From Nitrososphaerota archaeon (GTDB taxonomy: Archaea; Thermoproteota; Nitrososphaeria; Nitrososphaerales; Gagatemarchaeaceae): a stretch of DNA of 64,000 nt. Every line of letters begins with the position of its first letter. The stretch's first letter is position 1. The stretch is from contig JAPCJO010000003.1 of the NCBI GenBank assembly GCA_027886905.1, positions 1-64,000 on the forward strand, given 5' to 3'. Shown here in pieces: positions 8,323-17,082 of the stretch. Position numbers and translations under genes: made by a program. A model generated the notes under the pieces. The model was not told where the DNA came from and did no database searches. It saw only the letters and a program-made list of their open reading frames with translations.

Positions 8323-9123
8323 ATGCCAAAAGCACCTCCGGCGCATTCGCGGACCGGCCCCGAGACGATAGACGTCGGGCAGTTCGACAGGATGCCTTAC
8401 CTTACAATCCTCACCTATCCCAGACCCAACCTCAAGCAGGCAAAGTCCAGAATCGGGCAGCTCGCCGAGCTCGGCATCGACCGGGTCACATTCGAGGGGC
8501 GGACGAAGATAGGCAGGCTGGGGCTAGTCGGGATAGGGACCGTGGGGCTGGTCGTGAAGGGGACCGGGAGGGGCGACGAGGTCTACGCGCTCAAGATCAG
8601 GAGGGCGGACGCGAACCGCGAGAGCATGGCGGAGGAGTTCAGGCTCACACAGCTGGCGAACAGGGTGAGGGTGGGGGCGCCGGTCTACGGGTGCACCAAG
8701 GACGTAATCTCGATGCGCTACGTCAAGGGCATCGAGCTGGAGGACTACGTCAAGGCGGCCAAGGGGAGGGGGAGCGTGAGGAGGGTGAGGGAGATGGCCC
8801 ACGCGATCCTGAACCAGTGCAGGAAGCTCGACCTGATAGGGCTCGACCACGGGCAGCTGAGCAACCTGAGGAAGCATGTGATCATCGACGGGGAGACGCC
8901 CTACATCATCGACTTTGAGTCGGCGAGCCAGAACCGGACGACGAAGAACGTCACGACCGCGGCGCAGTTCCTCTTCATCGGGAGCAGCGTCGCGCCTCGG
9001 ATCAAGAGGATTCTCAGCATCAAGAGCTCCGACGTTATTCTCGGGGCGCTGAAGAGATACAAGGGAGAAATGTCCGATGAGAACTACGTGCGGCTCTTGG
9101 CGACGTTCGGCGTCATAACCTAA
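8323..9123 (+). CDS. predicted serine/threonine protein kinase of RIO/COG2112 type
   Basis: The 266-residue protein has a glycine-rich loop (GLVGIGTVGLVVKG), an invariant-Lys region 'VYALKIRR', a catalytic-loop-like 'IGLDHGQLSNLRKHV' (HGQLSN in place of HRDLxxxN), and a metal-binding 'IIDFESAS'. This is the pattern of minimal archaeal kinases such as COG2112 and Kae1-associated Bud32 relatives. The substrate is unknown. It lies between the CCA enzyme and tRNA-Pro, suggesting a link to tRNA or ribosome biogenesis, but this is inference from position only. Confidence 0.72.
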   Translation: MPKAPPAHSRTGPETIDVGQFDRMPYLTILTYPRPNLKQAKSRIGQLAELGIDRVTFEGRTKIGRLGLVGIGTVGLVVKGTGRGDEVYALKIRRADANRESMAEEFRLTQLANRVRVGAPVYGCTKDVISMRYVKGIELEDYVKAAKGRGSVRRVREMAHAILNQCRKLDLIGLDHGQLSNLRKHVIIDGETPYIIDFESASQNRTTKNVTTAAQFLFIGSSVAPRIKRILSIKSSDVILGALKRYKGEMSDENYVRLLATFGVIT

Positions 9124-9158
9124 GCTTTAAACCGGCAGAAATTTCCACGCGGTCTACC

Positions 9159-9233
9159 GGGGTCGTAGTCCAGCTTGGTTAAGATTCTCCCTTGGGGTGG
9201 GAGAGACCGTGAGTTCGAATCTCACCGACCCCA
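9159..9233 (+). tRNA. tRNA-Pro (anticodon GGG)
   Basis: A cloverleaf can be drawn by eye: acceptor GGGGTCG/CGACCCC, D arm GTCC...AGAT with one C-A mismatch, anticodon stem CTCCC/GGGAG, seven-base loop TTGGGGT giving anticodon GGG, T arm GTGAG-TTCGAAT-CTCAC, discriminator A. CCA is not encoded. No intron is present. A TATA-like CTTTAAACC about 30 nt upstream is the likely promoter. Confidence 0.95.
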
Positions 9234-9268
9234 TCACACTCATCCTTTCGCAAGACTCCAGGGCAGCT

Positions 9269-10414
9269 TCAGCGAGAAGCTAACCTTCTCAAAAGCTGAT
9301 AGCTTTTCACGGCATCCTTCTCATTGAGGACAACTATAGCGTGGGGATTACTCGTAAAATATTCAAAAATGCTTACCCCGTTCCTAGCCAGTTCGCCCGT
9401 AATAGTCGCTATGGCTCCGACCTTTGTTAAGACTTCTTCAGACATCGATATTATGATTTCAGACAGGTCGCCGTAGACTCTCAGCAGGTCCTTCTGTGGA
9501 ACCAGGCGGGTGAGCCTCCTCAAATTCTTCGAGTCAATCACCACGGTCATGTTCTCGACCGCAGAGACAACATGAAATGTCTCACCCTTGGCATAGTCTA
9601 TCGATTCTGAGAACCTCGCGAGCAGCGCCGAGATTGAAGGGTCGTTGATCAATTTGACAGCAACTATCCCGTCCTTCAGTGCCATCCTCAGGATGATTCT
9701 ACTCATTGCCCCGCGCTCAATTTTCTTACCCCTCGTGGGCATTATCCTTGTCACACTGATCACGGATCCAGTGTGATTCTTCACACCTCCGCCCCTTGAC
9801 CAGGGGAGTTGCACCTTGTAGACATCGATTGGGAATGTGACGTTCCGAAGATTCCTGGATTCCAGTCTCACTAGAGGGTATGGAACCTTATTCCGTATCT
9901 GGTCATAGACCTGCTCCGACAGGCATATGTCTCCACCATCGGCCAGTCTCACTATCCGCGAAGCAATGTTTACGGCATCACCCAAGAGGTCTCCTCCTCG
10001 GTGAAGAACGTCTCCAACATGGATTCCGATTCTGACTCTTAGTTTTTCTTTTGCACGCCTGTTGTATCTATCCAATACCTTTTGGATTTCAACAGCGCGT
10101 TTGGTCGCTTCCAGGGCGCTGTCGAACTCTACGAGGAAGGCGTCGCCCATGCTCTTGACCTCCTTTCCACTGTAGCGGAGGAAAGTGGGCCTTAGCAATT
10201 CATTGTGTCGAGTCAAGACCTCCAATGCAAGAGATTCATCGGCTTGTGTGAGCGCAGTGTAGCCCTCGATGTCGGTGAACATGATGGCGGCCAGCTTTCG
10301 ATGCTCTTGAGACAACTTCTGGATGGCCCCCTTTTGATTAGGGGTGTGATAAATCAGTAGCGCGTTGCGTGCTCTCCGCTTTGCTGGGAGAGCACGACCG
10401 AAGAACAGAATCAC
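9269..10414 (-). CDS. class III adenylyl/guanylyl cyclase with C-terminal ACT-like region
   Basis: Residues about 42-195 form a class III cyclase catalytic domain: metal Asp48 in FTDIEGYT and Asp91 in SMGDAFLVEF, Lys87 at the base-selecting position, and the transition-state Asn149/Arg153 pair in DAVNIASRI. It therefore looks catalytically competent and adenylate-type. The middle of the protein is a mixed alpha/beta region. The last 60 residues ('GAIATITGELARNGVSIFEYF...') look like an ACT regulatory domain, which binds amino acids or small ligands. Base composition is lower in GC than neighbouring genes, suggesting transfer. ATG 10414 is the ORF start, but a later start near the cyclase domain is possible. 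Confidence 0.8.
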   Translation of the reverse strand: MILFFGRALPAKRRARNALLIYHTPNQKGAIQKLSQEHRKLAAIMFTDIEGYTALTQADESLALEVLTRHNELLRPTFLRYSGKEVKSMGDAFLVEFDSALEATKRAVEIQKVLDRYNRRAKEKLRVRIGIHVGDVLHRGGDLLGDAVNIASRIVRLADGGDICLSEQVYDQIRNKVPYPLVRLESRNLRNVTFPIDVYKVQLPWSRGGGVKNHTGSVISVTRIMPTRGKKIERGAMSRIILRMALKDGIVAVKLINDPSISALLARFSESIDYAKGETFHVVSAVENMTVVIDSKNLRRLTRLVPQKDLLRVYGDLSEIIISMSEEVLTKVGAIATITGELARNGVSIFEYFTSNPHAIVVLNEKDAVKSYQLLRRLASR

Positions 10415-10522
10415 GATGGCCGATTGGATAAGGAGATGGAGGAGCGACTGAGGCTAGAGTAATTGGGTCACGCCGACCCATCGCGCTCACTCAACAGCGC
10501 AGCAATTCCTCGTCGAACCGAC

Positions 10523-11365
10523 TTAGCTCGTCTGACCTGCGTGCCCGAAGTTCCAGACCGTTTCGAGCAGCAACTCGGGCGTCTCGATCTGGGGAAGGTG
10601 GCCTGTGCCAGCCAGCAACTCGAACTTGGCGCCCGGGATCGCGGCGGCGTAGGCGCGTCCGTACCCGGCATCGACTATGCGGTCGCTGTCGCCCGAAATG
10701 ACCAGCACGGGGACGGCGACCCCGGCAAGTCGTGCTGCTAATGTCGGGTCGGTCATCTGCGGCGCGTAGACGCCAAGGGCGGCGCGGTTGGCGGCCATGA
10801 AGGCGCGCTGGTCGTCCGTCATACTAGCTGGGTCGACCCGGAACGGGTTCGGGTTGTGATAGGAGAGGCTCATTATCTCTGCAAGGGTGAGCTTCGAAGT
10901 GTCGGGAATGGGGTGGCCCGGGACGTCGATGCCGGTGGCGCCGACCAGGACCACGCCGGCGAGCCGGGGGGCCGCGAGCAGGGCGAGCTCGGCCGCAATC
11001 CAGCCGCCGACAGAGTTGCCGACCACCGTCACGTCGCTGGCGCCGATGTTGTCGAGGAGCCCGGCGTAGACCTGCGCCAATCCTCTGACGCTATTCAACG
11101 AGTCCGGCCGCTTCGTGCGAGCGAAACCAGGATGCGTCGGGGTGATGACCCGCACAGGGTGGCGCCCCGCCATCATGCCCGCGAAGCGAGCCATGGACAT
11201 GGGCCCGGCGCCGCCATGCAGCAACAAGAACGGCTGGCCCTCGCCGCGTTCCTCCACGAGCAGGTCGACCGTCCCGGAACTCGCGTAGGGCAACTGGTAT
11301 GTGGTCATGGTCACGCCGTCAGCGCTCTTCATCCCTCCATTCCCCTCTCCGACTTGTTTTGACAT
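10523..11365 (-). CDS. alpha/beta hydrolase
   Basis: An alpha/beta-hydrolase-fold enzyme with oxyanion HGGAG, nucleophile elbow GNSVGG, acid residue in 'ISGDSDRIVD' and catalytic His in 'GTGHLPQ'. A helical cap lies between the nucleophile and the acid. The substrate cannot be assigned; ester or epoxide hydrolysis is typical. A TATA-like GCTATATTGCC at about 11403-11412 overlaps the ORF-track start at 11404, so I use ATG 11365 (MSKQVG), with ATG 11332 as an alternative. It lies downstream of the Lrp-like regulator on the same strand and may be controlled by it. Confidence 0.8.
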   Translation of the reverse strand: MSKQVGEGNGGMKSADGVTMTTYQLPYASSGTVDLLVEERGEGQPFLLLHGGAGPMSMARFAGMMAGRHPVRVITPTHPGFARTKRPDSLNSVRGLAQVYAGLLDNIGASDVTVVGNSVGGWIAAELALLAAPRLAGVVLVGATGIDVPGHPIPDTSKLTLAEIMSLSYHNPNPFRVDPASMTDDQRAFMAANRAALGVYAPQMTDPTLAARLAGVAVPVLVISGDSDRIVDAGYGRAYAAAIPGAKFELLAGTGHLPQIETPELLLETVWNFGHAGQTS

Positions 11366-11465
11366 CTTCTGAATCGCCTTGTTCCTGCAAGAATCGCGAG
11401 GCAATATAGCGTGTCCGGACGCCGGACTTCAAAAAATTGCCGTCGCGAGGGCGCCCTCATGACCC

Positions 11466-12365
11466 TCAGGGTCCTTTCCTCGCTTCCCTCAGGCGAAGAA
11501 TCTCGTCGTCTATCCAAGAGGTCAGTCGCGCGGTGGAAAGAATGGCCCTAGCGTGAAACTTCACGCGGACGGCACTTACGCCGGGCTCGCTCCTCAACCT
11601 CCTCTCGGTCTCAAACACCTCGGCTATCGAGTCGGCCCAGCACGAAAGGATGATGGCGGTGTGCTCCCATTGATTGATGAACACGGATTTTGGGAGAGTC
11701 TGCCTTATGCGCAGGAGGACGGATTCGTCGCTTGAGTGCACGTGGACCTCGTACATGAGAATCCGGCTAGACTGGGCCGACTGCAGGATCGGCTGCACTT
11801 GGAAGAGCCCCTCCTCCAGGAGCCGCCTTCTGGCCTTCTTCGCGACCTTCTGAGACAAGCCTGTGGCCTCTGAAATCTCGCGGATGGGAGAGCGCAAGTT
11901 CACGACGAGCATCCGAAGCACTTCGAGCTCGGCCACGGACAACGGCTTTGGGAGCTCGTCCCGAGGATAGGGGAAGAGGGGCGTGACCTCCGACTCGACC
12001 GGGCCGAGGATGTCCCCTAGCTCCCTCTGGGGGCCGCGCGGTGGGCCGTCGCGATAGACGAGCACGGCCACGCTGCGATTCACGTCCGCTGTGGCGAAGA
12101 CCGCGGGGTCGACTTCTATCGCGGCGTGCAGTTCGTCAAAGGAAGCGATGGGTTGTTTGAAGAAGAAGAGCCGCGGAGACCTTCGAAAGACCTGGGCCGC
12201 CGGCATCGCCTGGAGGGAGGTCAGCACCTTTGCCCTCTCCATGGCCTCGATCCTCGTCTTTACGGCCTTGCCAGACAGCCCGATTCCTCGACCCAGGGTC
12301 TCGTAGGACGAGAACGGACGCTGTCTGAGCTGGGACAGTATCAGAAAGTCGCGCTCATCGACCAA
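11466..12365 (-). CDS. Lrp/AsnC-like transcriptional regulator with two winged-helix segments
   Basis: About 300 residues. The N-terminal HTH (DFLILSQLRQRPFSSYETLGRGIGLSGKAVKTRI) resembles Lrp/AsnC DNA-binding domains. A second HTH-like segment is near residue 150 ('LRSPIREISEATGLSQKVAKKARRRLLEEG'), followed by a ligand-sensing-like alpha/beta part. This two-HTH layout is common among archaeal regulators of the Lrp group. The start is TTG 12365. A TATA-like element (TAATATAG on the minus strand, about 12421-12430) lies upstream. Confidence 0.72.
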   Translation of the reverse strand: MVDERDFLILSQLRQRPFSSYETLGRGIGLSGKAVKTRIEAMERAKVLTSLQAMPAAQVFRRSPRLFFFKQPIASFDELHAAIEVDPAVFATADVNRSVAVLVYRDGPPRGPQRELGDILGPVESEVTPLFPYPRDELPKPLSVAELEVLRMLVVNLRSPIREISEATGLSQKVAKKARRRLLEEGLFQVQPILQSAQSSRILMYEVHVHSSDESVLLRIRQTLPKSVFINQWEHTAIILSCWADSIAEVFETERRLRSEPGVSAVRVKFHARAILSTARLTSWIDDEILRLREARKGP

Positions 12366-12504
12366 CGGATTTTCTCAACCCTGAGACAGATGACCGCACT
12401 TCGAGTTCCTATTTGCTCGCGCTATATTACCAGTATCAGCCGCTAGGGGTCGAGTATCCAGCGCGTCCCGTCTAACCTATGGGTGATTCCCCTCCCCTGT
12501 CGAA

Positions 12505-12606
12505 TCAGCTGGATGGCCTTTGCCAGAGTCGTTTTAGGACCGTGACAACGACTATGACTATGATTGTGAGACCGACTATGAGAATCGCTCTTTGCTCCAG
12601 AGGCAT
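12505..12606 (-). CDS. 33-residue single-span membrane protein
   Basis: Too short for the ORF track. It reads MPLEQRAILIVGLTIIVIVV followed by VTVLKRLWQRPSS and a stop: one hydrophobic span and a basic C-terminal tail. A TATA-like CCTTAAAATCC lies at about 12634-12644, about 28-30 nt before the ATG, as expected for a leaderless archaeal gene. That spacing is the main support. Function is unknown. Confidence 0.5.
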   Translation of the reverse strand: MPLEQRAILIVGLTIIVIVVVTVLKRLWQRPSS

Positions 12607-12655
12607 TCTGGGACATTGTATTCCCGCCAGAGGATTTTAAGGTGGTGCCAGCCCA

Positions 12656-12814
12656 TTACGTCTCTACGTCGTCCCGGCTAATGGCCTCGGTGAGCATCGC
12701 TGACCACTTGTCCTTGGCGTTCACGCCCGCGACCTGTGGGGGCGTCTGTCCGTCCAAGACCATGCGCGGCTTCACAAATCTATATTGACTCCGCCAGAAC
12801 GACTCAAGACACAT
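12656..12814 (-). pseudogene. C-terminal remnant of a DDE transposase
   Basis: A 52-codon reading frame not in the ORF track. Its sequence (YRFVKPRMVLDGQTPPQVAGV, then a KW-containing helix) matches the usual C-terminal end of IS6/IS1595-like DDE transposases, 'NF(V/I)RPHxxLxGxTPAExAGI'. No catalytic residues remain and no matching 5' part is present upstream. It overlaps the promoter region of the downstream ABC operon. Assignment rests on that motif alone. Confidence 0.5.
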
Positions 12815-12855
12815 ATCCTGCTTTGACGGAGAAGGAGGAAGAAGCGCGGCTCGAC

Positions 12856-13776
12856 ATGATTGAGACTGAGAACCTCACAAGGAAGTTCGGCGACTTGACC
12901 GCCGTCGACAATCTCACGCTCCGGGTGGACGAGGGCGAGGTCTTCGGCTTCCTTGGCCCCAACGGCGCTGGGAAGACCACCACGGTCAGGATGCTCTGCT
13001 GCCTGATATCCAAGACGAGCGGCAGCGCGAGGGTCGGAGAATTCGACGTCGGCAAAGAAGAAGACGCCCTGAAGATCAGGAGAATCGTCGGGTTCGTCCC
13101 GGACAACGTGGGCCTCTACGACTCCCTCACCGCCTACGAGAACCTGGACTACTACGGGACGCTATACAGGCGGACGGACTCCCAGCGGAAGGAGAGCAAC
13201 GAGTACTTCCTCAAGATGCTCGGGCTCTGGGAGAAGAGGGACACCATGGCGGGGACGTTCTCGAAGGGGATGAAGCAGAAGCTCGCCATCGCGCGCGCCC
13301 TGGTCCACGACCCCGAGGTGATCTTCATGGACGAGCCTACGGCCAACCTCGACCCCGAGGCCTCGAAGGGCGTGAGGGAGTTCATCCTCGAGCTGAAGAG
13401 GGAGAAGAAGACCATCTTCCTGAACACGCACAACCTCGACGAGGCCGAGAGGGTCTGCGACAGGATAGGCATCATGAACACAAAGCTGATGGCGGTGGGC
13501 ACCCCCGAGGAGCTCGAGCGGTCGGTCCGCGGCAGGAGGACGGAGATTCAGTTGAGGCAGGTGACCGACGCAATCCTGGATTCGCTGAAGAAGCTCAAGC
13601 TGAGAAACCTCGTCAGGGAGGGGAACAAGCTGACGGTGGACGTCGTGAATCCCGAGGAGGAGAACCCCGACATGGTGAGCGCGATCGTGGGGGCCGGGGG
13701 ACGCGTCGAGAGCGTCACCGTGGCCGGGTCGACCCTTGAGGACGCGTACCTGAAGCTTGTGAGGGACGCGCCATGA
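12856..13776 (+). CDS. ABC transporter ATP-binding protein
   Basis: ATPase subunit of an ABC-2 type exporter. Walker A GPNGAGKTT, signature FSKGMKQK, Walker B VIFMDEP and switch His in 'NTHNLDEAE' are all present. A C-terminal extension of about 80 residues is typical of the CcmA/drug-resistance class. ATG 12856 (MIETENL) is preferred to the ORF-track start; TTG near 12823 is possible, with a TATA-like CTATATTG at about 12779-12786. It overlaps the permease start by 4 nt. Confidence 0.9.
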   Translation: MIETENLTRKFGDLTAVDNLTLRVDEGEVFGFLGPNGAGKTTTVRMLCCLISKTSGSARVGEFDVGKEEDALKIRRIVGFVPDNVGLYDSLTAYENLDYYGTLYRRTDSQRKESNEYFLKMLGLWEKRDTMAGTFSKGMKQKLAIARALVHDPEVIFMDEPTANLDPEASKGVREFILELKREKKTIFLNTHNLDEAERVCDRIGIMNTKLMAVGTPEELERSVRGRRTEIQLRQVTDAILDSLKKLKLRNLVREGNKLTVDVVNPEEENPDMVSAIVGAGGRVESVTVAGSTLEDAYLKLVRDAP

Positions 13777-14507
13777 GCACCTGGATGCCGTGGAAGATTG
13801 CGCAGAAGGAAATGAAGGTGCTCCGAAGGAAGAAGAGCGTCATCTCCTACATCATCGCGCTCCCCCTCATCCTCTCCGTTCTCTTCTCGCTCGTCGTCCA
13901 GAACGACATCGTTTCGTCGTCCGGGCTTTCACCCGACTATCAGCTCGGCCTCGACTCGCTCACATACTTCTTTGTCGTATTCGCCGCCATCCTGCCCGCC
14001 TCGATCGCGGCCTACAGCATAGTGGGCGAGAAAATCGAGAAGAGCCTGGAGCCTCTGCTCTCCACCCCGACGACCGACGGTGAGATCCTCCTCGGGAAGA
14101 GCATCGCGGCGTTCTTGCCGCCCATGCTGGCGATCTGGGCGGGGGCGTCGATCTACATGGCGGCGACGGACTACCTGACCTACGGACTCCTGTCCCACCT
14201 CTACTTTCCCAACTTGACCTCCGGCGTCATGCTGTTTCTCCTCGCCCCCCTCGCGGGAATCTTCAGCGTCGAGCTAGCGGTCATCGTGTCGTCGCGTGTG
14301 AGCGACGTCCGCGGCGCGAACCAGGCCGGAGGCCTCTTGTTCATCCCGTTCATGGCCGTCTTCCTTTCCGCGGTGGAGGGGACCATCCCGTTTGACGCCG
14401 AGACGCTCCTGATCTTCTCAGGCATCGTGCTGGTCGCGGATGTAGCTCTCTTCTTCGTGAGCACATCCACCTTCCGTCGAGAAGAGATACTCACGAAGTG
14501 GAAGTGA
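13773..14507 (+). CDS. ABC-2 type permease
   Basis: Membrane partner of the preceding ATPase, translated from an overlapping ATGA. About 244 residues with six hydrophobic segments: one after the N-terminal 'KKSVISYIIALPLILSVLFS', one near residue 65, a cytoplasmic segment 'IEKSLEPLLSTPTTDGEILLGK' typical of ABC-2 permeases, and four more to the C-terminus. The substrate is unknown. Its 3' end faces a second, convergent ABC-2 system only 4 nt away. Confidence 0.85.
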   Translation: MSTWMPWKIAQKEMKVLRRKKSVISYIIALPLILSVLFSLVVQNDIVSSSGLSPDYQLGLDSLTYFFVVFAAILPASIAAYSIVGEKIEKSLEPLLSTPTTDGEILLGKSIAAFLPPMLAIWAGASIYMAATDYLTYGLLSHLYFPNLTSGVMLFLLAPLAGIFSVELAVIVSSRVSDVRGANQAGGLLFIPFMAVFLSAVEGTIPFDAETLLIFSGIVLVADVALFFVSTSTFRREEILTKWK

Positions 14508-14511
14508 AGGG

Positions 14512-15222
14512 TCAGATGTCCTTCGAATGGAAGTATGCCGAAGACAGCGCCAGAGAAGCGACGGAAATCGCGAGGAAGCCGCCGGCGGTCTCCCACTCGA
14601 CCCCGTCCCACGCCCCCTTGATGACGCCCGGAAGGTCGCCTAGCATGCTGCCCGGGGAGACGAAGCCGAGGCCGATGACGGGGAAGAGGATTGTCATCGA
14701 GTACCAAAGGACGAGCAGCGCCACGATGGCGACGACGGTGCTCGGCAGCGCGATGCTGAGCGCCACACCCAGGGCCGTCAGCGTGACCATAGCGAGGGCG
14801 ACGAGGAGGACCCCGGACGCCAGCCCGAGGGCGCTGTAGTCGCCTACTTCGAGCCTCAGGGCGAGCCCCACGAGCACGGCCGTTACCATCGAGAAGCAGA
14901 TGAGGGTGTAGGCCATCCGCGAGGCGAACTTCGCCAGGACGTAGTCGATGCGCGTCACCGACTTGCTCAGGATCGAGTCGGCAAGTTCCCCCGCCTCGGA
15001 GGAGACCGAGCTCGCGGCCAGCGCCGTTATCACGAGGCTCCAGACGTAGACGAAGTCCGCGAGTCCCGAGGAGACCACGCTCGAGGTCGTCCCCGAGGAG
15101 GCCGAGCCGAGCGTCCTTATCACCTGGATGAAGACCGCCGCCAGCAGCCACCCGTAGGTTATCCTGCTCCTGAAGAGGCCCCTGAGGTCGGCCTGCGCGA
15201 TCGCCCAGAAGGGCGACGCCAT
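14512..15222 (-). CDS. ABC-2 type permease
   Basis: About 236 residues with six predicted spans and the soluble loop 'ADSILSKSVTRIDYVLAKF', equivalent to the ABC-2 permease coupling region. The ORF track extends it into the upstream gene, but ATG 15222 (MASPFWAIAQADL) gives a clean start 8 nt after the ATPase stop. It is partner to the upstream ATPase. The substrate is not inferable. Confidence 0.85.
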   Translation of the reverse strand: MASPFWAIAQADLRGLFRSRITYGWLLAAVFIQVIRTLGSASSGTTSSVVSSGLADFVYVWSLVITALAASSVSSEAGELADSILSKSVTRIDYVLAKFASRMAYTLICFSMVTAVLVGLALRLEVGDYSALGLASGVLLVALAMVTLTALGVALSIALPSTVVAIVALLVLWYSMTILFPVIGLGFVSPGSMLGDLPGVIKGAWDGVEWETAGGFLAISVASLALSSAYFHSKDI

Positions 15223-15229
15223 CCTCGCG

Positions 15230-16198
15230 CTAGGCCGCTGCGAGGAACCTGCGCGACTCTTCATCACGAAGCAGCCCCATGAATGCGTCCTCGATGCTCG
15301 ACGTCGAGGAGCTGATCGATATCAGGTCCAACCCCAGTCGCGAGACTAGCTCCGTGACCCCTTTGACCGCCTCGGCCACCGGCATCTCGGGGTCGAAGAC
15401 GACGTCCACCGCGAAATCCCCCCGGGTCTCGAAGCTCACGACCCACTTCTCCGCCTTGAGCGCGCCGCATAGCTTCTCCACGCCTCCCTCGAGCTCGAGG
15501 CGAACCACGTGGCTGCGGGTGCTCTTCTTCATGTCCTTTATCGAGCCGGAGAAGATCGCCTTCCCTTGGCTTATCACGCCGACGTCCGTGCATATCCTGT
15601 CGATGTCGCTCAGGATGTGGGAAGACACGATGATCGTCTTCTCCTTGCCGAGCTCCGCGATCAGCTCCAGCGTCTCCCTCCTTCCTGAGGGGTCGAGCCC
15701 GGAGGTCGGCTCGTCGAGTATGAGCAGCTCCGGGTCGTTCATCAGGGCGGCGGCCAGCCCCAGGCGCGTGACCATCCCCGTGGAGAACCCTGCGATCTCC
15801 CTGGACGAGTCCCCCAGCAGCCCCACCGAGCGAATCAGGGCGGAGAGCCTGCCCATCCTCTCCTCGACCCCGAGACCGAAGAGCTTGCCCACGAAATCCA
15901 AGTAGGTGATGGGGGTCATCTTCGGGGGGAAGCGGGGGTTCGTGGGAAGGTAGCCCATCCGCCTGCGAAGGTCAGATGACCCCGGCGTCATCCTCTCGCC
16001 AAAGACCCTGACCTCTCCCGCTGTCGGCCGTATAAGGCCCAGGAGCAGCCTTATGGTCGTGGTCTTCCCTGCCCCGTTGGGGCCAAGGAAGCCGAAGATG
16101 GCGCCCCGCTCCACCGCGAAGCTGACGTTGTTCACGGCGATGAGCTTCTCGCCAAAAATCTTCGTAAGATCTTTCATCTCTACAACTCTTTGGCCCAT
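15230..16198 (-). CDS. ABC transporter ATP-binding protein
   Basis: Walker A GPNGAGKTTT, signature FSTGMVTRL, Walker B LLILDEP and 'VSSHILSDIDRI' switch His are visible, with a C-terminal domain of about 100 residues. It forms a two-gene exporter with the downstream permease. The pair is convergent with the similar 12.9-14.5 kb system; they are separate transcription units rather than a four-gene operon. Confidence 0.9.
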   Translation of the reverse strand: MGQRVVEMKDLTKIFGEKLIAVNNVSFAVERGAIFGFLGPNGAGKTTTIRLLLGLIRPTAGEVRVFGERMTPGSSDLRRRMGYLPTNPRFPPKMTPITYLDFVGKLFGLGVEERMGRLSALIRSVGLLGDSSREIAGFSTGMVTRLGLAAALMNDPELLILDEPTSGLDPSGRRETLELIAELGKEKTIIVSSHILSDIDRICTDVGVISQGKAIFSGSIKDMKKSTRSHVVRLELEGGVEKLCGALKAEKWVVSFETRGDFAVDVVFDPEMPVAEAVKGVTELVSRLGLDLISISSSTSSIEDAFMGLLRDEESRRFLAAA

Positions 16199-16274
16199 CG
16201 GACGACTGGAATCGGAGCCGCCTGACTCCTATTAAGATGTGCTTCGGCCAAGCGGCGATCGTCCGGCCGCTACC

Positions 16275-16994
16275 CTAGAATAGAGTCCTCGCGGAGAGCA
16301 CCCGGCCCGTCAGAGAGACTAGGGCGATGACGACGAAGGCGAACAGGAGCGGATAGATGTCTGAGACGTATAGGATAGCGAGGACTCCGGTCAGCGCCCC
16401 GGCGAACATCGCGAGGACCGAGACGAGGCGGCGGCCGGCCTTCGACCCGGCTCCTCCGGCCGCGCGGCTGTCCGCGACCATCCCTGTAAGTGTCAACGTG
16501 AGCACCGTGGTTGTCAGGTCGGGGACAGCCAGCTTTCGAGCGGTCGCGTTCTGGATCCCCATCGAGATCCCGAGGGCGACAATCAGCGCGTAGCCGTATC
16601 CCGCGGGCACCGGGCTACCAGATAGGATCGAGAGGCCGGCAGCGAGACCCAGGAGCAGCGCCTGAGCTTCAGTGGCGGTCCACAAGAGGCGGCCCCTGTT
16701 CGCGCCGAGGCGCGACCCGAGCTTGCCCCCGGTCAGCGACCCCACGACGAATGCCCCCAGGGCCGTGAGCGAGGAGGCTATTGAGAACCCCCGCGCCCCG
16801 GCGAGGGCGAACGCGATGAAGAGGACGTTGCCGGTCATGTTCGCGACGAAGACGTGACCGAGGACCAGGTAGCTGAAGGCGTCGACCAGGCCGGTGACCA
16901 CGGTCATGGCGACTAGCAGCGGGGGGAGTGGACCGTCCTTCCCCCCCGGGGAAGGGAAGAGGGTCTCGCGGACATCGGCGAAGAAACCGCTCAC
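16275..16994 (-). CDS. YoaK/DUF1275 family membrane protein
   Basis: About 239 residues with six hydrophobic segments. The family hallmarks are 'VTGLVDAFSYLVLGHVFVANMTGNVLF' near the N-terminus and 'ISMGIQNATARKLAVPDLTTTVLTLTLTG' in the middle. DUF1275 proteins are of unknown function, possibly transporters. A single gene with no obvious operon partner. Confidence 0.85.
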   Translation of the reverse strand: MSGFFADVRETLFPSPGGKDGPLPPLLVAMTVVTGLVDAFSYLVLGHVFVANMTGNVLFIAFALAGARGFSIASSLTALGAFVVGSLTGGKLGSRLGANRGRLLWTATEAQALLLGLAAGLSILSGSPVPAGYGYALIVALGISMGIQNATARKLAVPDLTTTVLTLTLTGMVADSRAAGGAGSKAGRRLVSVLAMFAGALTGVLAILYVSDIYPLLFAFVVIALVSLTGRVLSARTLF

Positions 16995-17082
16995 TGACGG
17001 TGTGACCTCCTCGCTAGTCCTGGACGGACGTATGGCGTGCCCGCCAGTTCCGCGCCTTCGAAGGTAAGTCTTTCGACCGGAC

